A DNA stretch of 64,000 bases from Hydrangea macrophylla (GCA_033977485.1 CM066984.1:49030600-49094599); one strand, 5' to 3'; shown: positions 19,611-31,468, numbered from the stretch's first letter. Made by a program: numbers and translations. Notes: generated by a model not told the origin, from the letters alone.

Positions 19611-21352
19611 CTTAGTACAGTTTTATGAATTCACGGGGTTAATTGCCAATACTAGTAAGAGTTGTATCTTCTTTACGGGTATTGAGGAAGATGTTTCTAA
19701 TTCCATATGCCAAACTCTTCAATTTACTGTTGGATCCCTACCTTTAAAATACCTTAGAGTTCCTCTTATTACCACTAGATTGAAAAAGGGAGATTGTGCT
19801 GATTTAGTTAAGAAGATTAGTTCTAGAATTCTTTCTTGGACTTCTAAATTCTTATCTTATGCTGGTAGAATCCAATTGATTCAATCTGTTATTGCAGGCA
19901 TTCAAAATTATTGGGCTGGAATGTTTATTTTACCTAAAAGTGTGCTTAAATATGTTGAGATGCTTATGCGTAGGTTCCTTTGGACTGGAGGAATTGATCA
20001 TTCTCATGGTGCTAAGGTGGCGTGGGAGCAAGTTTGTAAACCTAAAAAGGAAGGGGGACTAGGCATTAAAAACCTAGTCCTACTTAATATTGCTATGAAC
20101 TTAAAACACATTTGGACCTTGTTCTCTTCGAATAACAATTCTCTCTGGGTTAGTTGGATTAACACTTACATGCTGAAAGGTAAAAGTTTTTGGGCTGTTA
20201 AACCTCCGTCCCAATGTTCGTGGTACTGGAAAAAGCTTCTTAAATTAAGATATATTGCTCGAACTATGATGCGTAATAAAATTGGCAATGGTTGTGACTT
20301 CTTCCTTTGGTATGACAATTGGCATCCCTTAGGACCTTTATTGGATAAATTTGGACATCGTGTCATTTATGACGCTGCTTTGAACCTTCATGCTAAAGTT
20401 TCAGATGTTATAAATGGAGTAGATTGGAATTGGCCTCTTACGAATACTATTGATCTTATGGAAATAAGAGGCCATTTACGTTCCCTTCCTTCTCCCTCTA
20501 GTTCTTGTGATGTGGCTATTTGGTTACCTTCTCCCAATGGTCGATTTTCCGCTGCTCATACCTGGGATTATCTGAGGGAAGTTAATACTAATGTTCCTTG
20601 GCACCGCCTTATATGGTTTTCTGGTCATATTCCTAGACATAGTATCATTTTATGGTTTGCTTTTCTACACAGGTTATCAACCCATGATAGGATATTTTCG
20701 TTCACGCCAGGGCCGTTGGCATGTGTTCTATGCCACCAAGGTATGGAATCTCATGATCATTTGTTTTTCAACTGCTCTTACTCTGCTTTAGTGTGGCAGG
20801 GACTAATGCAGCGGCTTGGAATATCCCGAACAGCTTCTTCTTGGGACAACTTGGTTGAATGGGCAGCTGGGACTTGGAAGCAGAAGACTCCCAAACATAT
20901 TGTTCCTAAGATGTGCTTAGGTTTAGCTACTTATAGTATTTGGAAGGAAAGAAATGCTCGGACTTTCAAAATTGAAGCCAAATCAAAGGAATTGATCCTC
21001 CAAGATATTTTCCTCAAGCTTATCATTCAAATTCAAATCAAGTGGAAGAACGATCCTCACCTCCATCAATACATCGAAAGATGGAAATGACCGTTTATTG
21101 CTTAGCTTTTGTAATTATACTTGTATTTGAGTTTGGGCTTTGGTTTTTTGTTGTGATGGTCTGCTAGATGTATTGGCTCTTTGGTTGGGGCTTTCTCAGG
21201 TTTTGGTCTTGTTTTTGCCCCACCTGTTCGCTGCCTTCTTGCTGTTTTTTTTTTGTGCTCATTGTAAACCCTGGGGTATGCCCCTTGTACTTTTGTACAG
21301 TGCCTTTTGGCTCTTTTTTTCGTTAAATTAACCCTTTTTTCCGAAAAAAAAA
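19611..21352 (+). mobile_element. 5'-truncated LINE inserted between protease and RT of CRM-like element
   Basis: Begins inside ORF2 RT ([16 protein letters not shown]), continues through the C-terminal region ([18 protein letters not shown], the zf-RVT-like [13 protein letters not shown]) to the ORF2 stop at 21090. The 3' UTR ends TTCCG plus nine A's at 21352. The shared flank AGAGAAAA (19598-19605 and 21352-21359) is a plausible TSD but lies in A-rich sequence. The ORF2 portion is intact and in the same frame as gag-protease. A conserved 3' UTR phrase around CCCTGGGGTATGCCCCTTGT is shared with the other LINEs. Confidence 0.92.
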
Positions 21353-21353
21353 G

Positions 21354-23513
21354 AGAAAAGAAAAGACAAAATTGAGTTTTTATGCAAAAAAGAGTGAGGT
21401 TAAGAGGGCATTTTTAGCAAATCAGCCTGTGATTCTTCTTGTTTACAAAGAATGTTATCTTAATCTTGATGAAACTAACCAATCTCTTCCTAGTTTGGCT
21501 GTTTCTTTGTTGCAGGAGTTCGAGGATGTATTTCCGGAGGAGATGCCGAGTGGGCTGCCGCCCATTAGAGGCATTGAGCATCAAATTGATTTGGTACCCG
21601 GGGCTGTTATTCCAAACCGACCAGCCTATAGGAGCAATCCGGAGGAGACAAAGGAGCTTCAAAGGCAAGTTGAAGATTTGATGAGCAAGGGGTACGTAAG
21701 AGAGAGCATGAGCCCATGTGCAGTACCAGTGCTACTAGTGCCAAAGAAGGATGGGACTTGGAGGATGTGCGTTGATTGCAGAGCTGTCAATAATATCACG
21801 GTAAAGTATCGTCATCCCATTCCTCGTTTAGATGATATGCTAGATGAATTGCATGGTTCATGTATTTTTAGTAAAATAGATCTTAAAAGTGGATACCATC
21901 AAATAAGAATGAAAGAGGGAGATGAGTGGAAAACTGCATTTAAGACTAAATATGGACTTTATGAATGGTTAGTTATGCCATTTGGACTTACAAATGCGCC
22001 TAGTACTTTCATGCGGTTAATGAACCATGTATTACGTGCATTCATAGGCAAATTTGTAGTCGTCTATTTTGATGATATCCGAGTGTACATCAAGAACTTA
22101 AATGAACATATTGAACATTTGAGATGTGTGTTTGGTGTGTTGAAATCTGAAAAGTTGTATGCTAATTTTAAGAAATGTACTTTTTGCATGGAAAAAGTTG
22201 TTTTTCTTGGATATGTTGTTAGCACAGAAGGTATTGAGGTGGATGAAGAGAAAGTCAAGGCCATCAGGGAGTGGCCAACGCCTAAAGGTATCACTGAGGT
22301 AAGAAGCTTTCATGGTTTAGCTAGCTTTTATAGGCGTTTTGTTAAGGATTTTAGTACACTTGCTGCACCACTCACTGAAATCATTAAGAAGAATGTTGGG
22401 TTTCATTGGGGAATTGAACAAGAGAATGCTTTTGCTACTATTAAAGAAAGGCTATGTTCTGCACCTGTGTTAGCATTACTTGACTTTAACAAAACTTTTG
22501 AGATTGAATGTGATGCTTCAGGTATAGGGATTGGAGCCGTTTTGATGCAGGATAGGAGGCCCATAGCCTTCTTCAGTGAAAAACTAAGTGGGGCTGCCCT
22601 AAATTACCCTACTTATGACAAGGAACTTTATGCTCTTGTTCGCTCTCTAGAGACATGGCAGCACTACCTTTGGCCTAAGGAGTTTGTGATCCACACCGAT
22701 CATGAATCATTGAAGCATCTTAAGGGACAAGGTAAATTAAATAAGAGACATGCTAGATGGATGGAATACATTGAGACTTTTCCTTATGTCATCCGTTACA
22801 AGCAAGGTAAGGAAAACATTGTTGCTGATGCTTTATCCCGAAGGCATGTACTTCTTACTTCTATGAGTGCTAAAATGCTTGGGTTTGAATATGTGAAAGA
22901 TATGTATGCCAATGATGCTGATTTTTCTGATGTGTATTTGGCATGTGATAAAGCGGCATTTGGTAAGTTTTTTAAGCATGATGGTTATTTGTTTAAAGAA
23001 AGTAAGTTGTGTGTGCCTCATTATTCAATGCGAGAATTGTTGGTGCGAGAGGCACATGGTGGGGTCTTAATGGGACACTTTGGTGTTAGGAAAACCTTAG
23101 AAATTTTACATGAACATTTCTTTTGGCCTAGGATGCAACGAGATGTCATTAGAATCTGTGGTCGATGCATTACATGTAGAAGGGCCAAATCTAAGGTTTT
23201 ACCACATGGGTTGTATACACCCTTACCCGTCCCTAGTGAGCCGTGGCTAGACATATCTATGGACTTTGTTTTGGGGCTGCCTAGGACAAAAAGAGGTAGA
23301 GATTCTATTTTTGTGGTGGTGGATAGATTTAGTAAGATGGCACATTTCATTCCATGCCATAAAACAGATGATGCCACAAACATAGCTGATTTGTTTTTCA
23401 AGGAGATAGTACGACTACATGGTATGCCTAGGAGTATTGTTTCGGATAGGGATGTCAAATTCCTTAGCTACTTTTGGAAGGTTTTGTGGGGAAAATTGGG
23501 TACCAAACTTTAA
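21354..23513 (+). CDS. CRM-like pol: RT, RNase H and integrase core
   Basis: Open from just after the LINE. Linker [18 protein letters not shown] with [20 protein letters not shown] and [12 protein letters not shown] (catalytic DD); RNase H from [14 protein letters not shown] to VADALSRR; integrase zinc finger [11 protein letters not shown]; core with [10 protein letters not shown] (first Asp) and IVSDRDVKF (second Asp). A TAA at 23511-23513 stops it just before FSTTCHPQTDGQTE. The same frame continues to 24113, so one nonsense change is the only defect in pol besides the LINE. Confidence 0.9.
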   Translation, partial: RKEKTKLSFYAKKSEVKRAFLANQPVILLVYKECYLNLDETNQSLPSLAVSLLQEFEDVFPEEMPSGLPPIRGIEHQIDLVPGAVIPNRPAYRSNPEETKELQRQVEDLMSKGYVRESMSPCAVPVLLVPKKDGTWRMCVDCRAVNNITVKYRHPIPRLDDMLDELHGSCIFSKIDLKSGYHQIRMKEGDEWKTAFKTKYGLYEWLVMPFGLTNAPSTFMRLMNHVLRAFIGKFVVVYFDDIRVYIKNLNEHIEHLRCVFGVLKSEKLYANFKKCTFCMEKVVFLGYVVSTEGIEVDEEKVKAIREWPTPKGITEVRSFHGLASFYRRFVKDFSTLAAPLTEIIKKNVGFHWGIEQENAFATIKERLCSAPVLALLDFNKTFEIECDASGIGIGAVLMQDRRPIAFFSEKLSGAALNYPTYDKELYALVRSLETWQHYLWPKEFVIHTDHESLKHLKGQGKLNKRHARWMEYIETFPYVIRYKQGKENIVADALSRRHVLLTSMSAKMLGFEYVKDMYANDADFSDVYLACDKAAFGKFFKHDGYLFKESKLCVPHYSMRELLVREAHGGVLMGHFGVRKTLEILHEHFFWPRMQRDVIRICGRCITCRRAKSKVLPHGLYTPLPVPSEPWLDISMDFVLGLPRTKRGRDSIFVVVDRFSKMAHFIPCHKTDDATNIADLFFKEIVRLHGMPRSIVSDRDVKFLSYFWKVLWGKLGTKL

Positions 23514-24113
23514 TTTTCCACTACTTGTCACCCACAAACTGACGGACAAACTGAAGTAGTCAATAGGACTCTAACTCAACTCCTACGCACTGTCATTCAA
23601 AAAAATTTGAAAACTTGGGAGGACTGTTTACCATTTATCGAATTTGCATATAATAGGAGCATGCATACTACTACTTCTCATTCTCCCTTTGAAATTATTT
23701 ATGGTTTTAATCCACTTACTCCTTTAGATTTAATGCCTTTACCTGTTGATGTCAGGAGTAGTTTGGATGGACACCAAAAGGCTGAATTGGTGAAGTCAAT
23801 TCATGAGAGAGTACGACTTCAAATTGCACAAAAAAATGAAAAGTTTGCTTCCCAAGCCAATAAAGGGAGAAGGCGTGTCACCTTTGAACCCGGAGACTGG
23901 GTGTGGGTTCATATGCGCAAAGAAAGGTTCCCAGCTCATAGACGGACTAAATTGCATCCTCGAGGGGATGGACCTTTCCAAATCCTTGAGAAAATTAATG
24001 ATAATGCCTATAAAGTGGATCTTCCAGGTGACAATTCGAGGTCGAATCCTTTTGAGGAGAGGGGGAATGATGGGAACCATAGTGGACCAAAGCTTAAAGA
24101 TGATCATTTGTAA
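23514..24113 (+). CDS. CRM-like pol: integrase core end and C-terminal domain
   Basis: In frame with 21354-23513. Carries HPQTDGQTEVVNRTL (catalytic Glu region), the SPFEIIYGFNP segment and the C-terminal domain GDWVWVHMRKERFP...DGPFQILEKINDNAYKVDLP. It crosses into the 3' LTR at 24068 and ends at TAA 24111-24113. The 5' LTR has CAA there, which would extend the protein by about 75 residues through the GPITRSRAKK motif. There is no chromodomain. Confidence 0.88.
   Translation, partial: FSTTCHPQTDGQTEVVNRTLTQLLRTVIQKNLKTWEDCLPFIEFAYNRSMHTTTSHSPFEIIYGFNPLTPLDLMPLPVDVRSSLDGHQKAELVKSIHERVRLQIAQKNEKFASQANKGRRRVTFEPGDWVWVHMRKERFPAHRRTKLHPRGDGPFQILEKINDNAYKVDLPGDNSRSNPFEERGNDGNHSGPKLKDDHL
24054..24067 (+). 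other. PPT of CRM-like element
   Basis: GAGGAGAGGGGGAA immediately before the 3' LTR start at 24068. It is also coding sequence for the integrase tail (FEERGN). Confidence 0.9.
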
Positions 24114-24760
24114 GTTCCAGATGGGCCAATCACAAGGTCAAGAGCTAAGAAGATCAACGAAGCAATGCAAGGACTGGTGCAATCCACTTGGGCAAAGCTC
24201 ATAAACTTATTATGCAAGGCCCCAACATTTAACATGGGCTTGAAGGAAGAAGAATCAGTTCTAGTTCATGTGATACAAGCTACAGAAGGGGTGGAATAGC
24301 TTATTGGGTTTTTATAGACTTTAATTTTTTATGTTTCTATGGTTTTGGCATGTGGGCCTATTTTATTTTTTAAGTAGACATTTATTTAGCTTTAAACATG
24401 CAGTTTAAGTTGTTTTGGGCTTGAGTATTTAGCCCATGTCTTTTATTTTTGTTGAAGGCCTTTTTGGCCCAAGGGTTTCTTAGAAGGGATTAAAAGAAAG
24501 AACTTTGTAGCAGCTTGGAGATATACAACGTGAATGAAATTTATTTTCTGGAGAGCTATTCAGTTTTCTCTGCTTGTTCTTGATTGAACAATCCGAACTT
24601 ATCAAAGGCATTCCCTTTGTGGCGTTCAAACCAAATCTGGGTTCTTGAAACAGGATTTCAACGGGTCTAGATCATCCCTGTGACTTGATTGTTGGCTTTC
24701 TTGGGTGAATTACAATCTGATCGTGGGTTCAAGGAATATCAATTCCACGGGTTTACATCA
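24068..24760 (+). repeat. 3' LTR of CRM-like element
   Basis: 693 bp, TGATGGG to TACATCA, followed by TSD AGCTC. It differs from the 5' LTR at five places by eye: C/T at 24111, A/G near 24176, A/G near 24306, C/T near 24450 and C/T near 24753. Confidence 0.95.
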
Positions 24761-24958
24761 AGCTCGCTTCCTAGATCGAGGAATCAAGAAGCTCAAAAAC
24801 AAGGAGATTCCATTGGTAAAGATTCAGTGGAAGCATCATGATGAGGGAAAAGCTTTGTAGGAGCTAGAGTTGGAGATGCGTGAGAAGTTTCTATTTTTGT
24901 TTTAACTCTGTATGCCTCTGATTTTGAGGATGAAATCTTTTATTGAGTGGTGGATGAT
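24761..24958 (+). pseudogene. Chromodomain tail of the Tekay-like pol
   Basis: Continuation of 14361-16148 after the CRM-like insertion: LDRGIKKLKNKEIPLVKIQW, HHDEGKAL, a stop, then ELELEMREKFLFLF. This is the C-terminal chromodomain pattern of Tekay/Del integrases, which reads histone marks and guides integration in family members. A short 3' spacer leads to the LTR at 24959. Confidence 0.85.
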
Positions 24959-27150
24959 GTAACACCCTGTATTTTCAATAATTATTTAATATATAGAGTT
25001 TCTATATTTTCCTTTGATCATAGTTAATATTCTATCTTCAATCAATTGAAGTTTGTTCGAGCGATCGAACCCTGTTTAATCAATCGAAATCCTACCGACA
25101 TGAATTTATGATGTGTTCCCCACATCAATCGATCAAACCTGACCAATTTGCTCTTGAGCGATCGAAATTAATTCGATCAATCGAACCTATAATCATCAGG
25201 ATTTCTAGGTTTCACACAAAAATAGCCATCTGCCCACCCCTTTCCTCTATGTACCTTGTAATTGTGTGTGAGTGTGAGGGTTGCTAAACTTGAGAGGTTA
25301 GAGAGAGTTGTGAGTGCTTGTGTATTATATATTATATGCACATCCATATATATATATATCTATATATATACACACAGAATCAGAGGGAGAGATAGAGAAG
25401 ATGAAGAAGAAAAGGAAGAAGAAGAAGAAGAACAGAGGTAGAGAGAAAGGAGGCGGAATGGAGGAGAGAGAGGAGACCACCATTAGAGGTCACCAAACTT
25501 GGAGTTCAAGCCAAACACACCCTAAGTCAGTTTTTACTCACTTGGTTTCTTTATTATAATGTTTACAAGCCTTTAGAAATGTTTAGATGTAGTAAACACA
25601 TCCCTAAGACATTTGTATTTGCTATTTTACGAATCTGTTGGAGAAGACGACTCTCAAGTGATTGAACGGAATTCAATAGATCAAGGCGACTTCGATTGCT
25701 CGAACATTACTTTCCCTCAATTGATCAAAATGGTTTCAACCGATCGAGATTTACAGATTATGGTTTAGTTCTCTTGTTTATTATATAAGAGGTTCGGATG
25801 TTTGATTCTCGATTTGAACTTCCATTATGCTATTATGGGTTGATCAGGGATAATGTGACAACAAAGATAAGCATGATTAAAAATAATGGATTAACGTGAT
25901 GACGTTAGATACTATGTGGTTCATGTACAAGTTCGGTATCCATTCATTTTAATCAGAGTAGTCTTTCCACAAAGGGGCTGTCATGTAACTGTTAGCAGTA
26001 TAACATTAAGTAGGTTTGATAAGTTCTGGAAAGAGAATGGGGATGCATACTAGTTGATCATAAGTACGCGATAGACAGACGAAGGTGTCTATGACATACT
26101 GTGAACCTTGATCAACTGGTGAACGTGGTAGACAGATGTATGTGTTTATGACTTGCAGTGATATATTATCTATGACATGCGGTGAACCTTGATCATAAGT
26201 ACGCGATAGATGGACGAAGGTGTCTATGACTTACGGTGAACCTTGATCATAAGTATGCGGTAGATCTGATGATAGGTCGTGGCAATAGAATTGATGTGTC
26301 AATGTTTGAAGCATTAAATCCCTGACATGCGTTGGACAGTGCATATGTTTTTAAAAGCGGGGGATGGACTGATGTATTATCTATGACTTGCGGTGTACGC
26401 GGTAGATGACCTCGACGACTTGCGATGTTACGCGGTAGAAGGTATCTATGACTTGCGGTGATGCGGTAGACAAGCATTGGTGTATCCAAGAGTTTTGCAA
26501 TCAAGTTTGTTCCAAGGGTCAGTAATGTGCTGAGTTTGTTACTAACACGATGATAATGGTTGAACAAATGATGTTGAATTATAGAGAAAGATTTTATTGT
26601 AACACTATATCTTAGACACTTCAATAACTTGTTATTACATTATATCATTGATACCTTGTGAGTTCTATTCACTCAGCTCTCAGTAAGCTGACGACCATTA
26701 TTGCCTAGACACTCCCGATCCAGACTACCCTGTTCTTAACAATATAGGTAATGATACGTATGACGATGGCTACTACCTGAAAAGGGATTTTTCAGAGGGT
26801 GGCCCCACTGATGCAGGTTATATTAGAGAAGGCTGTTACGCTGACGACTACCCATACGTTAGCTGAAGATTTGAAGATAGTTATATTTAGTTTTATTTGC
26901 GTTGAACTTATAGTTATTGGATACTTGGGCATATGTTATCTACAGACCTATTGTGATCCTGAGGACCACACTCTGATGTTTGTAATAGATACAACTGTTA
27001 TATTATATTCAACTTATTTATGTTGTTGTTCTTATTCTTTAGTTGACTAGTACTGTGTGGTGTGGATAATTAGTGACTTTCACCCGCCATTCCCTATGGA
27101 CCCAAAAAGGAAATTTATTTTCTCTATTTTTGCTGCTCTAGGGTGTGACA
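24959..27150 (+). mobile_element. 3' LTR of Tekay-like chromovirus, 2.19 kb
   Basis: Starts TGTAACACCC and ends GGGTGTGACA, a near-perfect inverted terminal pair, directly downstream of the chromodomain. It contains (TA)n near 25345-25370, a GAAG-rich stretch and a degenerate repeat at 26040-26480. The small frames at 25314 and 26799 lack protein features. The matching 5' LTR is not in the window. Confidence 0.8.
26040..26480 (+). repeat. Degenerate repeats of TCTATGACTTGCGGTG and GATCATAAGTACGCG
   Basis: CTATGACWTGCGGTG-like and TTGATCATAAGTACGCGRTAGA-like phrases recur at least six times at 60-100 bp spacing inside the Tekay-like LTR. This is an internal LTR repeat; function unknown. Confidence 0.75.
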
Positions 27151-28235
27151 CATACCACATGAGCTATCAAATCCCGACACACGGTCCTAATGTTCCATCC
27201 AAGTCGCCATGATATGTTACGGCCAACACACCTTGATATAATATAGCACGCAGCCCTTACATACTATAGCACGCAGCTCTGCTATACCACATCACTCAGC
27301 TCCACCATACCACAACACTCAGCTCTATAAGCACTCAACTTCCACCACACCACAACACTCAGCTTCGCAAGCACTCAGCTCTGCTATACTATAGTGTGGC
27401 ACAGAGCCCAGTTATGCTACTACGGCATGCAGCCCTAATATACTAAACTCGACACAAAGTCCCATATCACATAACCTCCCAAATCTGACACGCAGTCCAA
27501 CTCTATCATACATAAAACCTAACACGTAGTCCAACTCTATCATATGTCAATCTGACACGTAGTCCTGATCCTATCCCAACACCTTGGGATCCCACACCCG
27601 ACATCATACGATCTTAGCGACCGCATTTATATGCATAAATATAAATAGTATCGACCTCTGCAGTCGATAGACCCCCTACTAAGCATTACGACTTTTCAAT
27701 CTCATTGCTATATCGACCTTAACTGAATGGTTCTACTATTTATTGCATTAACCTATTATTCTACGTGCGTATTATTCCAATATTGTATCACCTTGTCACT
27801 TATTACCCCATAGTCGCATCATGTATGTCTGGATTGATAATTGAATGATTATATAATAAATAAACAAAACAATCCATATTCTACAATTGCCAATAAACTG
27901 GGAAACTTGGTAATCAATTGGATCCAAAATAATGCCAATCAATTGCAAACTTTGACATTCGATTGTGTTACTGCCAATGGCAATCAATTGGTAAACTATC
28001 CAATCGATTGGGTCCAGACTGATGACAATCGATTGGTATAAAAGCTAATTGATTGGGACTTTGTCTTCTCCAATGAGAAAATAGTCCAACATATGTAACG
28101 TCCTTAGGACGTATTAACTACGTTTAACCTCCACTAAAACTAGCAAAAACATCATATAAAGGTAACCAAGTGAGTTGGACTCATTAAAGGTGTGTTTGGG
28201 TGTGTGTTGAGCTTGTGGGGCTTAAAACCTCAAGG

Positions 28236-28239
<4 letters not shown>

Positions 28240-28298
<59 letters not shown>
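28240..28298 (+). repeat. (CT)n microsatellite
   Basis: About 29 uninterrupted CT units, followed by TTCT-rich sequence to about 28380 and TA-rich sequence to 28450. It lies inside the inverted Tekay-like LTR; reading frames through it are artefacts. Confidence 0.95.
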
Positions 28299-28302
<4 letters not shown>

Positions 28303-28450
28303 CTCCTTTACCTCAGTCTCTCTTCTCTTTCTCTTCTTCTTTCTTTCTTTCTTTCTTTCTTATATTTCTCATTCTCTTCTTCTCCTTGACAGTGTGTGTA
28401 TGTTTGTGTGGTATATATATATGTATGGGTGTGTATATATATATGATATG

Positions 28451-29207
28451 TGATGCGAACCTCAATAACTTGTATTGAGACCCAACAACAAAATTGACAT
28501 GTTTACCCAGAAAAGCTAAAATCAGATTGTTGTGATAGTGAACCCGTGACCCAACGCCTATAAAGAGACGCAAACCACGGGTATTCCAAAGATTAGTGAA
28601 GACGCCACAATCAGATGCGGAAGGCTGATTGATAAGTCATGGTGTGTGAAGACGCCACAATCAGATGTGAAAGGCTGATTGATAAGTCAAAAATTGTGTT
28701 TTGTGAAGAACAAGGGGGAGGAGCAAAGCTCAACTTCAGAATTGTGTTTAATCCATTATATAAATCTGCCCATACAAAAGAGTATATATAGGATTGGAAC
28801 AACCCTCCAACCATAGGGATAAATGCAAGTTGTTGGAACAACCCTCCAACCATAGGAAATAAATGCAAGTAGTTGGAACATCCTCCCAACCATAGGAAAT
28901 AAAGCTACCACGTTTTTTAACATAGACTTATACAAAAAAGTAGTTTAACTCATTAAAAACACAGAAACATGAACAAACTCCCAACTACCAACTATAAAAC
29001 ATAAATAGCCATATCTTGGAAGTTATATTCAGCCCATTATTCTTCAACATGTATAAATATGATTAGGAAATATAATCAGCCCTATCTTCTTCAAATTTAT
29101 GCCCAATTAATAAGATCAACCCAAAAAAATGCCACCTTGATCTTCTTGGATTCTCCATTTATAATCAGCCCAATTCAGCCCATTAAGTGCTTCCTTGATT
29201 CTCATCA
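28451..29207 (-). repeat. LTR copy 1 of three-LTR element
   Basis: 757 bp. Carries CCATAGGAAA where copies 2 and 3 have CCTAGGAAA, and TTTACCCAG where they have TTTACCTAG, so it is the odd one out. Confidence 0.92.
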
Positions 29208-29493
29208 TTCTCCCTCTCTTCAAAGGATTCGTCCTCGAATCCATGCAAAGGAAATGCATGATAAATTTTTTTTTTGAAGTGCACGACTCAACACAAGAAA
29301 AAAAAAATCATACTTTTTTTTTTGGTAACTTTGTGCACGACACAATACAACAAGAATAAGAACACGAATAAGAACAAGATATGAAGAACACAACGATCAG
29401 AATATTTTTTTTAAGAACACGATGACACAAACAAAGACACAAAAACAAAATGGATAGATAATCTGATTTTAGAGCCTGAGCTTTGATACCAAA

Positions 29494-30250
29494 TGATGCG
29501 AACCTCAATAACTTGTATTGAGACCCAACAACAAAATTGACATGTTTACCTAGAAAAGCTAAAATCAGATTGTTGTGATAGTGAACCCGTGACCCAACGC
29601 CTATAAAGAGACGCAAACCACGGGTATTCCAAAGATTAGTGAAGACGCCACAATCAGATGCGGAAGGCTGATTGATAAGTCATGGTGTGTGAAGACGCCA
29701 CAATCAGATGTGAAAGGCTGATTGATAAGTCAAAAATGGTGTTCTGTGAAGAACAAGGGGGAGGAGCAAAGCTCAACTTCAGAATTGTGTTTAAACCATT
29801 ATATAAATCTGCCCATACAAAAGAGTATATATAGGATTGGAACAACCCTCCAACCATAGGGATAAATGCAAGTTGTTGGAACAACCCTCCAACCTAGGAA
29901 ATAAATGCAAGTAGTTAGAACATCCTTCCAACCATAGGAAATAAAGCTACCACGTTTTTTAACATAGACTTATACAAAAAAGTAGTTTAACTCATTAAAA
30001 ACACATAGAACATGAACAAACTCCAAACTACCAACTATAAAACATAAATAGCCATATCTTGGAAGTTATATTCAGCCCATTATTCTTCAACATGTATAAA
30101 TATGATTAGGAAATATAATCAGCCCTATCTTCTTCAAATTTATGCCCAATTAATAAGATCAACCCAAAAAAATGCCACCTTGATCTTCTTGGATTCTCCA
30201 TTTATAATCAGCCCAATTCAGCCCATTAAGTGCTTCCTTGATTCTCATCA
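29494..30250 (-). repeat. LTR copy 2 (middle) of three-LTR element
   Basis: 757 bp, flanked by internal regions on both sides: PBS-side sequence on the left and PPT on the right on the + strand. Shares CCTAGG and TTTACCTAG with copy 3. Confidence 0.92.
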
Positions 30251-30610
30251 TTCTCCCTCTCTTCAAAGGATTCGTCCTCGAATCCATGCAAAGGAAATGC
30301 ATGATAATTTTTTTTTTTTTGAAGTGCACGACTCAACACAAGAAAAAAAAAATCATACTTTTTTTTTTTGGTAACTTTGTGCACGACACAATACAACAAG
30401 AATAAGAACACGAAGAAGAACAAGATATGAAGAACACAACGATCAGAATATTTTTTTTTAAGAACACGATGACACAGAACATTAAAAAAAAAGATCAGAC
30501 TTTTTTTTTTTATGAGAATAATTTTTTTTAAGAACACGATGACACAAACAAAGACACAAAAACAAAATGGATAGATAATCTGATTTTAGAGCCTGAGCTT
30601 TGATACCAAA

Positions 30611-31366
30611 TGATGCGAACCTCAATAACTTGTATTGAGACCCAACAACAAAATTGACATGTTTACCTAGAAAAGCTAAAATCAGATTGTTGTGATAGTG
30701 AACCCGTGACCCAACGCCTATAAAGAGACGCAAACCACGGGTATTCCAAAGATTAGTGAAGACGCCACAATCAGATGCGGAAGGCTGATTGATAAGTCAT
30801 GGTGTGTGAAGACGCCACAATCAGATGTGAAAGGCTGATTGATAAGTCAAAAATTGTGTTCTGTGAAGAACAAGGGGGAGGAGCAAAGCTCAACTTCAGA
30901 ATTGTGTTTAATCCATTATATAAATCTGCCCATACAAAAGAGTATATATAGGATTGGAACAACCCTCCAACCATAGGGATAAATGCAAGTTGTTGGAACA
31001 ACCCTCCAACCTAGGAAATAAATGCAAGTAGTTGGAACATCCTCCCAACCATAGGAAATAAAGCTACCACGTTTTTTAACATAGACTTATACAAAAAAGT
31101 AGTTTAACTCATTAAAAACACAGAAACATGAACAAACTCCCAACTACCAACTATAAAACATAAATAGCCATATCTTGGAAGTTATATTCAGCCCATTATT
31201 CTTCAACATGTATAAATATGATTAGGAAATATAATCAGCCCTATCTTCTTCAAATTTATGCCCAATTAATAAGATCAACCCAAAAAAATGCCACCTTGAT
31301 CTTCTTGGATTCTCCATTTATAATCAGCCCAATTCAGCCCATTAAGTGCTTCCTTGATTCTCATCA
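30611..31366 (-). repeat. LTR copy 3 of three-LTR element (5' LTR on the minus strand)
   Basis: 756 bp; ends at TCATCA 31361-31366 and is followed by TSD ATATG. The PBS for this LTR is at 30597-30608 (minus strand TGGTATCAAAGC). Confidence 0.92.
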
Positions 31367-31397
31367 ATATGGGTTCAAACATATAGTGATATGGGTT

Positions 31398-31399
<2 letters not shown>

Positions 31400-31468
<69 letters not shown>
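31400..31468 (+). repeat. (CT)n(TA)n microsatellite
   Basis: About 20 CT units followed by about 13 TA units, inside the inverted Tekay-like LTR. The neighbouring segment to 31760 has several GGCAATCGATTG-like motifs. Confidence 0.9.

Larger units (their letters stand above)
16149..24760 (+). mobile_element. CRM-like chromovirus, complete LTR retrotransposon with TSD AGCTC
   Basis: LTRs of 693 bp at 16149-16841 and 24068-24760 both start TGATGGG and end CATCA. The flanks carry the perfect TSD AGCTC (16144-16148 and 24761-24765). By eye the LTRs differ at 5 sites, all transitions, which indicates recent insertion. PBS, gag, protease, RT, RNase H, integrase and PPT are in the normal order. TGATG/CATCA ends, an initiator-Met PBS, no chromodomain and an integrase C-terminus reaching into the LTR fit the CRM (centromeric retrotransposon) clade; that placement is from family knowledge and needs a tree. 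It is disabled by a TGA in gag (18364), a LINE insertion (19611-21352) and a TAA in integrase (23511). Confidence 0.92.
28451..31366 (-). mobile_element. Three-LTR, two-internal-region non-autonomous element, TSD ATATG
   Basis: Structure on the + strand: LTR 28451-29207, internal 29208-29493, LTR 29494-30250, internal 30251-30610, LTR 30611-31366, flanked by ATATG (28446-28450 and 31367-31371). On the minus strand each LTR starts TGATGAGAATC and ends GGTTCGCATCA and is followed by PBS TGGTATCAAAGC. Each internal region ends with a PPT (GAAGAGAGGGAGAA). The internals, 286 and 360 bp, have no gene, only a leader and the last codons of an integrase tail (DESFEERENDEN), like the CRM-like element's SNPFEERGNDGN. 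It is therefore a deletion derivative probably mobilised by a CRM-like element, with a tandem LTR arrangement. Confidence 0.9.

Noticed and set aside
25314..25559. 81-residue frame with poly-Lys
   Set aside because: Product of TA and GAAG microsatellite sequence in an LTR.
26799..27050. 83-residue hydrophobic frame
   Set aside because: Lies in the U5 end of the Tekay-like LTR and is hydrophobic only from T-rich composition.
28313..31001. Repeated 76-103 residue frames (starting MRLFIGVG, MFQQLAFI, MIRKYNQP)
   Set aside because: They recur because the LTR is present three times; no protein features and no codon constraint.
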